From Candidatus Shapirobacteria bacterium (GTDB taxonomy: Bacteria; Patescibacteriota; Microgenomatia; UBA12405): 64,000 nt of DNA. The translations under genes and the position numbers were made by a program. The notes beneath the pieces are model-generated. The model was not told where the DNA came from and ran no database searches. It was given only the letters and a program-made list of their open reading frames with translations. This document shows positions 1 through 8,796 of this stretch, in pieces (within the stretch, counting starts at the first letter, position 1; every line of letters starts with the position of its first letter). Location of the stretch: the NCBI GenBank assembly GCA_009885205.1, contig VFLE01000055.1, forward strand, positions 20,277 to 84,276. The letters are read 5' to 3'.

Positions 1-525
1 GCCGTTGATATCGATGAATTTTCCTTTACCTACAAAATAATCTTTGATACCTTCGATGTTGTCATCATAAAATTTTTGACGATTGGCAATATCCTGTGGG
101 GTATTGTCAGTACGAGTTTTGTCTTGAAATTCTTCACCGGCTTTATCTCGGCGGTCTTTTATTTGTTGGAAAGATAGAGTTAAATGAATTAAAGTAGTCA
201 GTGGGGCATTGTTTTTGCGTAAATAAAATTCAACAATACGGCCTTGATTTAAAACTCGGGGAAAACCATCGACGATAAAATTTTTATAGTCGAGTGATTT
301 TAGGTGGGAAATTAAAACATCGAAAACTAAATCATCGGGGACGAGTTTTCCATTATCAATATATGATTTGGCTTCGATACCAAAACCAGATTTTTTAGCA
401 ATTTCGTCACGAAGCAACTGCCCCATGGAAATATGGGTTAAATTATATTTTTCTGCCACCATTTTGGCCTGAGTGGTTTTGCCACAACCTGATGGACCGA
501 TGATGAAAAGATTTAGAGGTGTCAT
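1..525 (-). CDS. adk: Adenylate kinase, 3' end beyond window
   Basis: Makes 2 ADP from ATP and AMP. The first 175 codons are visible and the frame runs off the left edge. The P-loop GPSGCGKTT is at residues 10-18, the AMP-site segment SMGQLLRDE follows, then NGKLVPDDL and the family signature FIVDGFPR, and later an RTDNTPQDIANR segment near the end of the visible part. The spacing across the lid suggests a short lid without zinc cysteines. Its place directly downstream of secY is the standard spc-operon position. A TATACT hexamer eight bases before ATG suggests it can also be transcribed alone, with almost no leader. Confidence 0.93.
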   Translation of the reverse strand, partial: MTPLNLFIIGPSGCGKTTQAKMVAEKYNLTHISMGQLLRDEIAKKSGFGIEAKSYIDNGKLVPDDLVFDVLISHLKSLDYKNFIVDGFPRVLNQGRIVEFYLRKNNAPLTTLIHLTLSFQQIKDRRDKAGEEFQDKTRTDNTPQDIANRQKFYDDNIEGIKDYFVGKGKFIDING

Positions 526-578
526 ATTGAGTTAGTATAACGAATTGTGGATTGATTTACAGATGGTTGATTATATTC

Positions 579-606
579 GTAGAGACGCCATATATGGCGT
601 CTCTAC
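579..606. repeat. 28-bp perfect palindrome, family A (core CCATATATGG)
   Basis: Arms GTAGAGACG and CGTCTCTAC flank a 10-base self-complementary core, with no loop. It lies between adk and secY. The right flank (about 65 bases from 607) is shared with the copies at 47105 and 59965. A plus-strand ORF over this region is only the repeat read in frame. Confidence 0.9.
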
Positions 607-671
607 ATGGAATCGAAAAGGCCGATTATTGGGGAGTAAACGCATCGAAACAAACATTGATAGGGAATTTT

Positions 672-1952
672 TTAATACGATAATTTTTCGTAATGATGCA
701 TTTGGACGACGTTTTCGATCTTACGGGTTAATTCGAGAATTACTGAGACGACGATGAGAACACTGGTTCCACCAACAGTTAGAGAGGTGACACCAGTCAT
801 ATTTTGAATTATAGATGGAACAATAGCGATGAGACCTAAAAATACAGCACCAACTAAGACAACTCGATTTAATAAAAATTTAAGTCGATTTTCGGTGGCA
901 ATACCAGGACGGATACCGGGCATAAATCCGCCAGATTTGCGAAGCTCGTCGGCGACGTCTTTTGGTTTAAAGACCACCGAGGCATAGAAAAAAGTAAAGG
1001 CCAAGACTAATATAAAATAGAAAATAATATAAACATAACTGGTTTGGGAAAAAGTTTTGGTCAATTGAGAGGCAAATGAGGCAATGGCTGAGTTACTATT
1101 ATTAACCAAGGCCTGACCTAGTAATGAGGGCAATGAAGCGAGAGAGACGGCAAAAATAATGGGCATGACGCCGGCAACATTGACCTTCATGGGTAAATAA
1201 GTTACTTGGGCTCGTTTGGCATAATTGATGGGAATACGCAAAATGGCCTCTTCAACCATGACTACGGCTAAAATAATACCAAAGGCCAGAGCAGCAAATA
1301 ATAATATATTAAATAATGTTTCGGGATTGGAAAAATCGGATAAGGCTAAAGTTTGGAAAAGACCGACAGGTAGACGAGAAATGATACCAGCAAAGATAAT
1401 AATAGAGATACCATTACCCACTCCAAAATCATTAATTAGCTCACCTAAAAATATCATAATCATGGTTCCGGCGACCATGGAGGTGATCAGTGAGGTCATG
1501 GCGAGTATATTTAAACTGCCGATGATATTTTGAGAGTGAAGAATGCCGTACATAGCAAAAGCCTGAAAAGCGGCCAATGGAATGGTAATTATTCGGGTAT
1601 ATTGGTTGATTTTGGCTCGACCATACTCCCCTTCTTTTTGTAAAGCTTTTAACTCAGGGATAACAAAAGCCAACATTTGGAGCATAATTGAGGCGTTGAT
1701 GTAAGGATTTAAACCCAAAGCGGCAATAGAAAAATTGGCTAGGGTTCCGCCGGAAAATATATCTAGCAATGATAATAGTTGATTTTGAGCAAAAAAAGAT
1801 CGAAGTAAGGTAAAATTTACCCCAGGGACAGGAATATGGGCAATAAAACGAAATAAAACTAAAATACCCAGAGTAATTAAAATTTTCTTTTTGAGAATAG
1901 GGGTTTTGAAGCCCTCAAGGTAAAGAGATAAGGATTTGACCAAATAGTTCAT
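672..1952 (-). CDS. secY: Protein translocase subunit SecY
   Basis: Channel-forming membrane subunit of the Sec translocon, 426 residues, which is normal length. About ten hydrophobic segments are visible. The N-terminal [20 protein letters not shown] and the plug-region residues [17 protein letters not shown] match the family, and the cytosolic loop [20 protein letters not shown] is the conserved SecY loop before TM10. Its start overlaps the end of rplO by four bases or so, as expected in the spc operon. Confidence 0.97.
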   Translation of the reverse strand: MNYLVKSLSLYLEGFKTPILKKKILITLGILVLFRFIAHIPVPGVNFTLLRSFFAQNQLLSLLDIFSGGTLANFSIAALGLNPYINASIMLQMLAFVIPELKALQKEGEYGRAKINQYTRIITIPLAAFQAFAMYGILHSQNIIGSLNILAMTSLITSMVAGTMIMIFLGELINDFGVGNGISIIIFAGIISRLPVGLFQTLALSDFSNPETLFNILLFAALAFGIILAVVMVEEAILRIPINYAKRAQVTYLPMKVNVAGVMPIIFAVSLASLPSLLGQALVNNSNSAIASFASQLTKTFSQTSYVYIIFYFILVLAFTFFYASVVFKPKDVADELRKSGGFMPGIRPGIATENRLKFLLNRVVLVGAVFLGLIAIVPSIIQNMTGVTSLTVGGTSVLIVVSVILELTRKIENVVQMHHYEKLSY

Positions 1953-2383
1953 GCTTCTATCTTAGCACGAGCAGCAGCTGACAATTTAACATCTGTAAAT
2001 GTTAATTTTTTGGTTAATTTACCAGCTGACAAAATTTTGACACCGAATTTTTGACGACGAATGTCGAGTTTGGGAAATTTTTCAAAAATAGTTTTAACTG
2101 AGACTATCTCACCAGTTTTGTAGTTCTTTTCAATTTGGGCTAGGGTAATAATCTCGGGTTTTGGCAGAGCATTGGTACGATGTTTACCCCTAAGGAAAGG
2201 CAATCGCTTGATCCAACCCTTTTTGATTTTGGTGCCATCAAAGGTTAATTTGACTTTACCTCTAACTTTGCGGCCTTTGGCACCACGACCAGTAGTATGA
2301 CCACCAACGCCAGAACCAATGCCACGACCAACTCTTTTTTGGGCTTTGTCAGTTGTTTTGGTTAAATTACTTAGAGTATCCAT
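1949..2383 (-). CDS. rplO: 50S ribosomal protein uL15
   Basis: Large-subunit protein, 144 residues from the chosen start MDTLSNLTK. The glycine/arginine-rich N-terminal part ([18 protein letters not shown]) is diagnostic. A longer ORF reaching 2449 would run into rpsE; the ATG at 2383 leaves a four-base gap after the rpsE stop. It follows rpsE directly: the usual rpmD (uL30) gene between them is absent. Confidence 0.96.
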   Translation of the reverse strand: MDTLSNLTKTTDKAQKRVGRGIGSGVGGHTTGRGAKGRKVRGKVKLTFDGTKIKKGWIKRLPFLRGKHRTNALPKPEIITLAQIEKNYKTGEIVSVKTIFEKFPKLDIRRQKFGVKILSAGKLTKKLTFTDVKLSAAARAKIEA

Positions 2384-2387
2384 ATTT

Positions 2388-2864
2388 TTAGAGTGATTGT
2401 AAAGCTTTAAAAGTAGCCATGACGTTGACTGATTTATTTTTGGAGCCAATAATTTTGGAAACTATATCTTGGATACCGGCTAGTTCGACGACAGCCCGAA
2501 CTGGTCCACCGGCAATGAGACCACTACCTTTTTTACCAGGACGAAGCATAATAATAGCACCTTTGAATTTTAGGGTCATGTTCGTTGAAATAGTACCGTT
2601 GACGATGGGGATAGAAACTAAAGATTTTTGAGCTTTTTTGATAGCTTTGGCAATGGCATCGGCCACTGATTTTGCCCTAGCATGGCCCAAACCTACACGT
2701 GACTTTTTGTCACCAGAGACGACTAAGGCAGTAAAAGAAACTTGATTGCCACCTTTGGTTTTTTTGGAAACACGTTTGATTTCCATAACCTTGTCAGTAA
2801 ATTCGCTGACTGGTTTTTCAAATTTTTCAAAATGAGCTCGTTGATTGTTTTGTGATGTATCCAT
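2388..2864 (-). CDS. rpsE: 30S ribosomal protein uS5
   Basis: Small-subunit protein involved in decoding fidelity, 158 residues. The double-stranded-RNA-binding segment (VVSGDKKSRVGLGHARAK) and the C-terminal domain with GSGLIAGGPVRAVVELAG are clear. It has a short charged N-terminal extension. The gap to rplR is five bases. Confidence 0.96.
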   Translation of the reverse strand: MDTSQNNQRAHFEKFEKPVSEFTDKVMEIKRVSKKTKGGNQVSFTALVVSGDKKSRVGLGHARAKSVADAIAKAIKKAQKSLVSIPIVNGTISTNMTLKFKGAIIMLRPGKKGSGLIAGGPVRAVVELAGIQDIVSKIIGSKNKSVNVMATFKALQSL

Positions 2865-2869
2865 ATTTT

Positions 2870-3217
2870 TTAAAATTTTAGTCCACCCTGACGGGCAGCA
2901 TCGGCTAACGCTTTGACACGACCATGATAACGATATGGTCCACGGTCAAATCTTAAATGGGAAAGTTTTTGGGTGAGAGCGAGTTTGGCAATGGCGGTAC
3001 CGACGGCAGTAGCCTGTTCCATTTTGGTGCCTTTGATTAATTTTAAAGTTTTAGTAGAAGTGGAAGCTAAAGTTTTGCCATGTTTATCATCAATTATTTG
3101 AACCCAAATATGACAATTTGATCTAAAAACTGTCAAACGAGGGACACCTAAATTTTGAGCGATTTTAGATCTAACTCGATTTTGACGTCGTAATTTAGTG
3201 TTGTGAATAATTGACAT
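2870..3217 (-). CDS. rplR: 50S ribosomal protein uL18
   Basis: 5S-rRNA-binding protein, 115 residues, normal length. Arg-rich N-terminus (KLRRQNRVRSK), RLTVFRSNCHIWVQIIDD, and the C-terminal FDRGPYRYHGRVKALADAAR motif identify the family. It sits between rplF and rpsE with a four-base gap upstream. Confidence 0.96.
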   Translation of the reverse strand: MSIIHNTKLRRQNRVRSKIAQNLGVPRLTVFRSNCHIWVQIIDDKHGKTLASTSTKTLKLIKGTKMEQATAVGTAIAKLALTQKLSHLRFDRGPYRYHGRVKALADAARQGGLKF

Positions 3218-3221
3218 AGGT

Positions 3222-3761
3222 TTAAGCTTTGGCGGTTTTACCGGCTTTTAATTTTATAAATTCGTTTAAATAACGGATACCTTTGCCTTTATACGGTTCG
3301 GGTGGTCTAATTTTGCGAATATTGGAAGCGACTTGACCAACAACTGTTTTATCGATTCCGGCAACAGTAATTTTGGTATCATCGGTGACGGTAAAAACGA
3401 CATCTTGAGGGGCGGTGACAAAAACAGGATGAATAAATCCAGCAATAACGGTTAACTTGTCGCCATTAACTGAAGCTTTGTAACCAGTACCGCGGACTTC
3501 GAGCTCTTTTTGCCAACCAGTAACGACACCAATAATCATGTTGTTAATGTGAGCCCGAATAGCACCATGGTTAGAACGGGTTTTTTTGTCTTCTGATGAT
3601 CGGCTAACAGTCAAAATATTTTTGGCAACTACAACTTCAATTCGAGCAGGTAAATTTTGGATCAAAGTACCTTTGGGACCAGTGACAGTGACAACAGATT
3701 TGTCAATGGTGATGGTGACATTTTCGGGAATAGTGATTAATTGACGGCCAATTCTTGACAT
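3222..3761 (-). CDS. rplF: 50S ribosomal protein uL6
   Basis: 179 residues from MSRIGRQLITIP, which aligns with the family start; a longer frame to 3818 would overlap rpsH. Two L6 repeats are visible, and the C-terminal signature PPEPYKGKGIRYLNE is present. It contacts the GTPase centre near the sarcin-ricin loop. Confidence 0.96.
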   Translation of the reverse strand: MSRIGRQLITIPENVTITIDKSVVTVTGPKGTLIQNLPARIEVVVAKNILTVSRSSEDKKTRSNHGAIRAHINNMIIGVVTGWQKELEVRGTGYKASVNGDKLTVIAGFIHPVFVTAPQDVVFTVTDDTKITVAGIDKTVVGQVASNIRKIRPPEPYKGKGIRYLNEFIKLKAGKTAKA

Positions 3762-3765
3762 ATAT

Positions 3766-4134
3766 TTACCAAATTTGGGCGATAAGTTCACCCCCAACTT
3801 TTTTGGCGACTGCTTCACGTTGAGACAGAAGACCAGATGAGGTGGAAATAATAATTAAAGATTTGCTAGATTTTCCCCAGGGAATATTGTGAGAATTAAC
3901 ATAAAGATGACGACCGGGTTTGGATAATATTTCGACATCATTGACAACTGGATTTGAAATGGTGATTTTATGTGTCTTTGAATCGGCCGAAAAATCGGAA
4001 ATAAATCCATGTTTTTTTAATTTGGCACAAATATCACGGGAAAAACTGGAGTCGATAGCCACAAAAGATTGGCGTTTGCTCAAAGAAGCATTTTTGACCC
4101 TAATTAATAAATCGCAGTATAAAGAGTTCATCAT
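3766..4134 (-). CDS. rpsH: 30S ribosomal protein uS8
   Basis: 122 residues. The N-terminal LLIRVKNASLSKR corresponds to the conserved S8 start and the C-terminal STSSGLLSQREAVAKKVGGE to the rRNA-binding signature. Two adjacent ATG codons are possible starts. In other bacteria S8 also represses spc translation; no such site is obvious here. Confidence 0.95.
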   Translation of the reverse strand: MMNSLYCDLLIRVKNASLSKRQSFVAIDSSFSRDICAKLKKHGFISDFSADSKTHKITISNPVVNDVEILSKPGRHLYVNSHNIPWGKSSKSLIIISTSSGLLSQREAVAKKVGGELIAQIW

Positions 4135-4139
4135 ATATT

Positions 4140-4325
4140 TTACCAGCTGGCTCGGCTGACACCAGGCAACATGCCAGTGTTGGCTAATTTTCTAAAACAT
4201 AAACGACATAAACCAAAGGCGCGGATAAAGGCGCGAGGACGACCACAAACATTGCAGCGATTGTGATGACGGTTTGAGAAGCGTAGTTTTTTTGTTTCTC
4301 GATATATTTTTGCAGTTGTGGCCAT
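4140..4325 (-). CDS. rpsN: 30S ribosomal protein uS14, type Z
   Basis: 61-residue zinc-binding form of S14. Two CxxC pairs are visible (CNVCGRPRAF and CRLCFRKLA), and the end GMLPGVSRASW is typical. It sits between rplE and rpsH, its standard position. Confidence 0.97.
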   Translation of the reverse strand: MATTAKIYRETKKLRFSNRHHNRCNVCGRPRAFIRAFGLCRLCFRKLANTGMLPGVSRASW

Positions 4326-4332
4326 ATAATTT

Positions 4333-4866
4333 TTATTCTTTTACAAATGGAAAACCTAGGGTGGATAATAACATTTTTGAATCGTCTATTGAAGAGGCAG
4401 ATATGTTTAGGGTAACTTCAACACCCCGAATAGTACCAACAGCGTCGAGGTCAACTTCGGGAAAGTAAGTTTGATCACGAATAGTGAGACTATAATTTCC
4501 CTGACCATCAAATGAGGTAAGAGGTAAGCCTTTAAAATCACGTAGCCGAGGTAAAACTAAATTAAAAAGTTTGTCAACAAAATTGTACATACGAACACCA
4601 CGAAGAGTGACTTTTAAAGCTAATGGATCATTCTCACGTAATTTAAAAGTTGAAACAGATTTTTTGGATAAACGTAATGATGGTTTTTGACCAGTAATAG
4701 CGATTATTTCTTTTTCGGCCTTGGCTAGAGCTTCTTTGCTTTCACGGGCCTCAGCTACGCGATAATTGATGACGACTTTATTTAATTTTGGCAAGGAAAA
4801 AATGTTGCGTTTTTTACCAAATTTTTCGATTAATAATTTATTAATTTCGGTGGGAGTGTAGATCAT
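4333..4866 (-). CDS. rplE: 50S ribosomal protein uL5
   Basis: 177 residues, normal length; binds 5S rRNA and the central protuberance. Diagnostic segments are AEKEIIAITGQKPSL, FKLRENDPLALKVTLRG and the LPRLRDFKGL strand. Spacing to rplX is three bases. Confidence 0.96.
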   Translation of the reverse strand: MIYTPTEINKLLIEKFGKKRNIFSLPKLNKVVINYRVAEARESKEALAKAEKEIIAITGQKPSLRLSKKSVSTFKLRENDPLALKVTLRGVRMYNFVDKLFNLVLPRLRDFKGLPLTSFDGQGNYSLTIRDQTYFPEVDLDAVGTIRGVEVTLNISASSIDDSKMLLSTLGFPFVKE

Positions 4867-4869
4867 ATA

Positions 4870-5187
4870 TTATTTTTTAGATATTAAGGGAGCTTGGCAT
4901 TTTTTGCAAATGCGGGTTTTGACACCATTTTTATCAACATTGTAACCGACACGAACAGTTTTGGAACAAGAGGGACAAACGAGAGCAACTTTGGAAACTA
5001 AAAGCGATCTTTCTTTTTCAACAATTCCACCTTTTTGACCATTTTGAGGTTTAACATGTTTTTTGAAAATGTTTAAACCCTTGACAACTATTTTTAATGT
5101 TTTGGGGAATGACATGATAACTTCACCTGTACGCCCTTTGTCTTTGCCTAAGAGTATTTTGACTTGATCACCTTTTAAAATTTTCAT
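4870..5187 (-). CDS. rplX: 50S ribosomal protein uL24, with cysteine pairs
   Basis: 105 residues from MKILKGDQVKILLGKDKGR, the KOW-motif start; a longer frame would overlap rplN. The C-terminal half has CPSC and CKKC pairs about 20 residues apart, which could bind zinc; such pairs occur in a subset of bacterial L24 proteins. It initiates 50S assembly. Confidence 0.96.
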   Translation of the reverse strand: MKILKGDQVKILLGKDKGRTGEVIMSFPKTLKIVVKGLNIFKKHVKPQNGQKGGIVEKERSLLVSKVALVCPSCSKTVRVGYNVDKNGVKTRICKKCQAPLISKK

Positions 5188-5194
5188 ATTATTT

Positions 5195-5563
5195 TTAATA
5201 AACTTCCTTGGCCATGGAGGCAATTTTACTAAATCCTAAATCTTTGATTTCGCGGGCAATAGGGCCAAAAATACGAGTTCCTCGTGGATTTTTTTGGGTA
5301 TCAATAATAACCCCGGCGTTATCGGAAAATCGAATATAAGAACCGTCGGTCCGGCCAATTTCTTTGCGAGTACGAACAATAACAACTTTGACTTTTTCTT
5401 TCTTTTTGACTAAACCGTTGGGAAGAGCTTCTTTGACGACACCCAAAACTATATCGCCAATAGTGGCTGATTTGTGTTTTGAACCAGTGTAAATATGCAT
5501 CACCATTAGAGACTTGGCCCCACAGTTGTCGGCTGGCTTGATGATGGAACGAAGTTGTAACAT
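5195..5563 (-). CDS. rplN: 50S ribosomal protein uL14
   Basis: 122 residues, normal length. Begins MLQLRSIIKPADNCGAKSL and contains RTRKEIGRTDGSYIRF and NPRGTRIFGPIARE, all highly conserved. Between rplX and rpsQ, two-base gap to rpsQ. Confidence 0.97.
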   Translation of the reverse strand: MLQLRSIIKPADNCGAKSLMVMHIYTGSKHKSATIGDIVLGVVKEALPNGLVKKKEKVKVVIVRTRKEIGRTDGSYIRFSDNAGVIIDTQKNPRGTRIFGPIAREIKDLGFSKIASMAKEVY

Positions 5564-5564
5564 A

Positions 5565-5828
5565 TTATTTTTTAATTATTGATACGGTTGTAAATCTTTT
5601 TAAATGAGAAAGTGGTTTAACTTCTCGAGCTTTGATTGTATCACCAATTACGGCCTTTAGGTTATTATCAACGTAAATTTTTTTGGATCGTTTGACTGTT
5701 TTTTTGTAAAGTGGATGTTGAAATTTGTAATCCATTTTGACAACGATAGTCCCCTGCATTTTGTCAGAAACAACTGTTCCGGTAAATATTTTGCCAGTAA
5801 TGGTATTGGTTTTATTTTTTATAGTCAT
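5565..5828 (-). CDS. rpsQ: 30S ribosomal protein uS17
   Basis: 87 residues. Conserved elements: FTGTVVSDKMQGTIVVKMD and HPLYKKTVKRSKKIYVD, then GDTIKAREVKPLS. The ATG overlaps the rpmC stop by one base (TAATG), implying translational coupling. Confidence 0.96.
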   Translation of the reverse strand: MTIKNKTNTITGKIFTGTVVSDKMQGTIVVKMDYKFQHPLYKKTVKRSKKIYVDNNLKAVIGDTIKAREVKPLSHLKRFTTVSIIKK

Positions 5829-5998
5829 TATTTTGTTTTTGCCAAACTAGTAGAGAGAGTAGCAATTTCGCGACGTAATTTTCTAAAAACAGAAGTGTCT
5901 TTAAGATTACCTAAGAATTGTTTGGATTTTGCTTCGACTATTTCCTTTCTTTTGGTTAAAATAAGCGATAGTGTGTCTATTTTATCATTTTTTTTCAT
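5828..5998 (-). CDS. rpmC: 50S ribosomal protein uL29 (small gene)
   Basis: A 56-residue protein found by translating the gap between rplP and rpsQ. It has the L29 helical hairpin: TLSLILTKRKEIVEAKSKQF followed by the signature LGNLKDTSVFRKLRREIATL. It binds next to the exit tunnel and the SRP docking site. ATG at 5998, TAA overlapping the rpsQ ATG. Gene order rplP-rpmC-rpsQ supports the call. Confidence 0.93.
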   Translation of the reverse strand: MKKNDKIDTLSLILTKRKEIVEAKSKQFLGNLKDTSVFRKLRREIATLSTSLAKTK

Positions 5999-6001
5999 AA
6001 A

Positions 6002-6403
6002 TTAAAGTTTTTTGACGAACCTAGTAACACAAGGGAGTTTGGCACCAGCCAAGCGAAGGGCTTCACGAGCTTCTGGCTCAGTAATACCGGTAACTTCGAA
6101 TAAAATACGACCTGGTTTGACAACCGCAACATAACCTTTGACATCACCCTTGCCAGCACCCATGGTGCCTTCGCCTTTTTTGGTAAAGGGTTTGTCAGGA
6201 AAGATACGAATCCACATTCGACCGGCTCGTTTAGTGGAATGGGCAATGGAGCGCCGCGCCGATTCGATTTGATTGCTGGTTACCCAGCTACATTCCATGG
6301 CTTTGAGACCGTATTCACCAAATTCGACAAGATTGCCGGCAGATTTGCCGTGCATATTGCCACGAAAGGCTTTTCTAAATTTGGTACGACTTGGTTGTAA
6401 CAT
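6002..6403 (-). CDS. rplP: 50S ribosomal protein uL16
   Basis: 133 residues. MLQPSRTKFRKAFRGNMHG, then IESARRSIAHSTKRAGRMWI and the signature KGEGTMGAGKGDVKGYVAVV. Helps form the A-site tRNA pocket of 50S. Upstream, 6404-6479 is a low-complexity A/T tract separating it from rpsC. Confidence 0.97.
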   Translation of the reverse strand: MLQPSRTKFRKAFRGNMHGKSAGNLVEFGEYGLKAMECSWVTSNQIESARRSIAHSTKRAGRMWIRIFPDKPFTKKGEGTMGAGKGDVKGYVAVVKPGRILFEVTGITEPEAREALRLAGAKLPCVTRFVKKL

Positions 6404-6479
6404 ATAATTTAATTTTTAATTTAAAATTTTTAATTTTTAATCAATTTATAATTTTTAATTTATAAATTAATAAAAAAAA
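6404..6479. repeat. A/T low-complexity spacer between rpsC and rplP
   Basis: About 76 bases of reiterated TTTTTAATTT-like units, the longest spacer in the S10/spc cluster. No clear promoter or hairpin with a GC stem is visible. Confidence 0.6.
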
Positions 6480-7121
6480 TTAAGCAAGGCATAAATAAAC
6501 TTTAATACCGATATAGCCAGATCGGGTTAGACATGGGGTTTCAAAATAATCGATGTGTGATTTTATGGTAGATAGGGGGACAGTTCCCTTGGAAAATTTT
6601 TCACGACGAGAAATTTCGGCACCGTTAATACGACCAGAAAGAACAACTTTAATGCCCTTGGCCCCAGCATTCATGGTTTTTTCGATAGCAGAAAGAACAG
6701 CCCGACGATAAGGCATACGCTTGGCCAATTGAAAAGAAATTTTTTCGGCGACTAATTTGGCGGAAAAATCGACATTACGAAATTCTTCGACCTGAATATC
6801 AATTGATATTTTGGCACTCGATTTGGTTAATAATTTTTGGATATCTTTTTTGAGAGTTTCTAGCTCTTTGCCCCCTCGACCGATGACTAGACCAGGACGG
6901 GAAACAACTAATATAATTTTAATTTTTTTGACTGATCGCTCGATACGAATAGTGACTACCCCTGCCGAAGCTAATTTTGTTTGGACAAATTCGCGAATAC
7001 GTTTGTCTTCCATTAAAAGAATGGGGTATTTCTTTTTGTCGGCATACCAGGATGAATTCCAGTCAGGAGCGTTGACCGAGGTTTTTAATCTAAAGGCTAG
7101 TGGATTAATTTTTTGACCCAT
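6480..7121 (-). CDS. rpsC: 30S ribosomal protein uS3
   Basis: 213 residues. Begins MGQKINPLAFRL; the KH domain has VVSRPGLVIGRGGKELETLK; the C-terminal domain contains MPYRRAVLSAIEKTMNAGAKG and SGRINGAEISRREKFSKG. Lines the mRNA entry channel. Confidence 0.97.
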   Translation of the reverse strand: MGQKINPLAFRLKTSVNAPDWNSSWYADKKKYPILLMEDKRIREFVQTKLASAGVVTIRIERSVKKIKIILVVSRPGLVIGRGGKELETLKKDIQKLLTKSSAKISIDIQVEEFRNVDFSAKLVAEKISFQLAKRMPYRRAVLSAIEKTMNAGAKGIKVVLSGRINGAEISRREKFSKGTVPLSTIKSHIDYFETPCLTRSGYIGIKVYLCLA

Positions 7122-7124
7122 ATT

Positions 7125-7499
7125 TTATTGTTTAATTTGGCCTTTGACCACCATATTGAGGCGGCTGTGGCGACGGATAATAATACCACGAGCAAAGCGA
7201 GAACCATGAGATTTGTCGGTTCTTTTGGTTTTTGGACCTTCGTTGACTAAAAATGAGCCAAAGATTAAGGTTTCGGGAATTAAATTATAATTATTTTTGG
7301 CGGTAGCGATGGCGGTTTGAATGGCTTTGGTTAGAACGCGAGCTGATTTGGTGTTGGTAAACTTTAGCTTTGACAAAGCAGAGATAACGGGAAGTTTTTT
7401 GATGGTTTCAACCAAAAGGCGTAATTTGCGAGGAGAAATCTGGATGTTTTTATCGGTATAGATAGATTGGCCGGTAGTGAGAGTTGGTGTGGTGGTCAT
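7125..7499 (-). CDS. rplV: 50S ribosomal protein uL22
   Basis: 124 residues. Conserved ISPRKLRLLVETIK start and a C-terminal hairpin region ending FARGIIIRRHSRLNMVV. Its loop lines the exit tunnel. Spacing of three to five bases to both neighbours. Confidence 0.95.
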   Translation of the reverse strand: MTTTPTLTTGQSIYTDKNIQISPRKLRLLVETIKKLPVISALSKLKFTNTKSARVLTKAIQTAIATAKNNYNLIPETLIFGSFLVNEGPKTKRTDKSHGSRFARGIIIRRHSRLNMVVKGQIKQ

Positions 7500-7504
7500 A
7501 TATT

Positions 7505-7774
7505 TTAGGTTTTTTCAATAACACGTTTAACAATACGACCATGACCTTTGAAGGTTCTAGTTAAAGAGAATTCCCCCAAACGGTGACCGACCATGTCTTC
7601 GGTAATAAAGACGTTAATAAACTTTTTGCCATTGTGAACACCAAAATTTTTGCCGACAAACTCGGGAGGGATTTGACAGTTACGAGAATAGGTGTTGACG
7701 ACACCAGTGGTTTTGGTAACTTTTTCAAGTAGTCGAGGATCGATATATGGACCTTTTTTGCTTGATCTTGACAT
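7505..7774 (-). CDS. rpsS: 30S ribosomal protein uS19
   Basis: 89 residues, normal. [19 protein letters not shown], the [19 protein letters not shown] strand and [16 protein letters not shown] are diagnostic. Head protein contacting bridge B1. Confidence 0.97.
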   Translation of the reverse strand: MSRSSKKGPYIDPRLLEKVTKTTGVVNTYSRNCQIPPEFVGKNFGVHNGKKFINVFITEDMVGHRLGEFSLTRTFKGHGRIVKRVIEKT

Positions 7775-7775
7775 A

Positions 7776-8519
7776 TTATTTGGTACGATGCTTAACGATT
7801 AAACGATTAGATTTGTTTTTGCGTTTACGAGTCTTTTTGCCCATAGCGGGTTTGCCCCAAGGAGTTTTGGGGTTCATACCAATACTAGATCGGCCTTCAC
7901 CACCTCCATGAGGATGCGAGTGAGGATTTTGAGCCACACCCCGAACACTAGGACGAATACCGCGATGACGGGAATCACCAGCTTTGGTTAATTTTTGATT
8001 AGAGTGATCGGCGTTACTTAACTGACCAATAGTGGCGGTACATAAGGCAGAAAATAATCGAAGTTCGCCGGAAGGGAGCTTGACCGTAACTTTTTGATCG
8101 TCAATACTTTGAATATAGGCCGCCGAACCGGCAGACTTGACAAGTTGGGCCTTGGAACCAGGGCGAAATTCAAGGTTGTGGATAGCCATACCAACGGGAA
8201 TCTGACCTAAAGGTAATTTATTACCTTCTTTAATTGGGGCGGTAACGGAATAAACAACTTTGTCACCAATTTTCATGTTGACAGTGGCTAAAATGTAATT
8301 TTTAGTCCCATCGACATAGGTTAAGCAAGCAATATCGACAGTACGATTTGGATCGTATTGAATGTCGGTAACTTTGGCAACAATGTCAAGTTTTGATCTT
8401 TGGGAATCAATTAAACGAATAAATCGTTTATGTTCGCCGCCACGATGGCGAACAGAAACATGACCCTGAGAATCACGGCCTGATCGTTTCTTTTTGATTT
8501 TTAATAATTTACTTTTCAT
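7776..8519 (-). CDS. rplB: 50S ribosomal protein uL2, N-terminally short
   Basis: Core 50S protein near the peptidyl-transferase centre. The OB-fold and SH3-like domains and the signature [14 protein letters not shown] are intact, as is the basic tail. The protein has only 247 residues against about 275: the first roughly 29 residues, including the usual PTSPGRR segment, are missing, so the conserved GGRNNxG-like element is already at residues 12-19. An in-frame stop lies four codons upstream of the ATG, so the start cannot be extended. The start overlaps rplW by 11 bases. Confidence 0.95.
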   Translation of the reverse strand: MKSKLLKIKKKRSGRDSQGHVSVRHRGGEHKRFIRLIDSQRSKLDIVAKVTDIQYDPNRTVDIACLTYVDGTKNYILATVNMKIGDKVVYSVTAPIKEGNKLPLGQIPVGMAIHNLEFRPGSKAQLVKSAGSAAYIQSIDDQKVTVKLPSGELRLFSALCTATIGQLSNADHSNQKLTKAGDSRHRGIRPSVRGVAQNPHSHPHGGGEGRSSIGMNPKTPWGKPAMGKKTRKRKNKSNRLIVKHRTK

Positions 8520-8796
8520 TTTTGAGAGTTAACATATCAATTTTTTGATCTTTGCCAACAGTGATAATGGCTTTTTTGATATCGGGTTTATTGATTGGTC
8601 GACGATTTTTCCAATTGGTTTTGACTTTACCCTTAATAGTGACAGTATTGACAGCTAGAGGGGTAATACCAAAAACTTTTTTAAATTCGCTAGCAATTTG
8701 ATCTTTATTGGTATTTTTATCAACAACAAAGGTATATTTCCCCAAAGATTGGGTATATATGGCTTTTTCAGAAATAATGGGTTTTTTGAGTGACAT
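8509..8796 (-). CDS. rplW: 50S ribosomal protein uL23
   Basis: 95 residues. Begins MSLKKPIISEKAIY; YTFVVDKNTNKDQIASEFKK and VNTVTIKGKVKTNWKNRRP are conserved. Binds at the exit tunnel and docks trigger factor and SRP. The stop abuts rplD (one base) and the 3' end overlaps rplB. Confidence 0.95.
   Translation of the reverse strand: MSLKKPIISEKAIYTQSLGKYTFVVDKNTNKDQIASEFKKVFGITPLAVNTVTIKGKVKTNWKNRRPINKPDIKKAIITVGKDQKIDMLTLKNEK

Noticed and set aside
545..757. Plus-strand ORF of 70 codons
   Set aside because: It is the palindrome element and the antisense of secY read through; the same peptide piece (RDAIYGVSTWNR) appears where the repeat recurs upstream of rmuC.
760..785. GGTTCCACC in secY resembling a T-box core
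   Set aside because: It is within the conserved SecY coding sequence (TVGGTSV) with no matching antiterminator.
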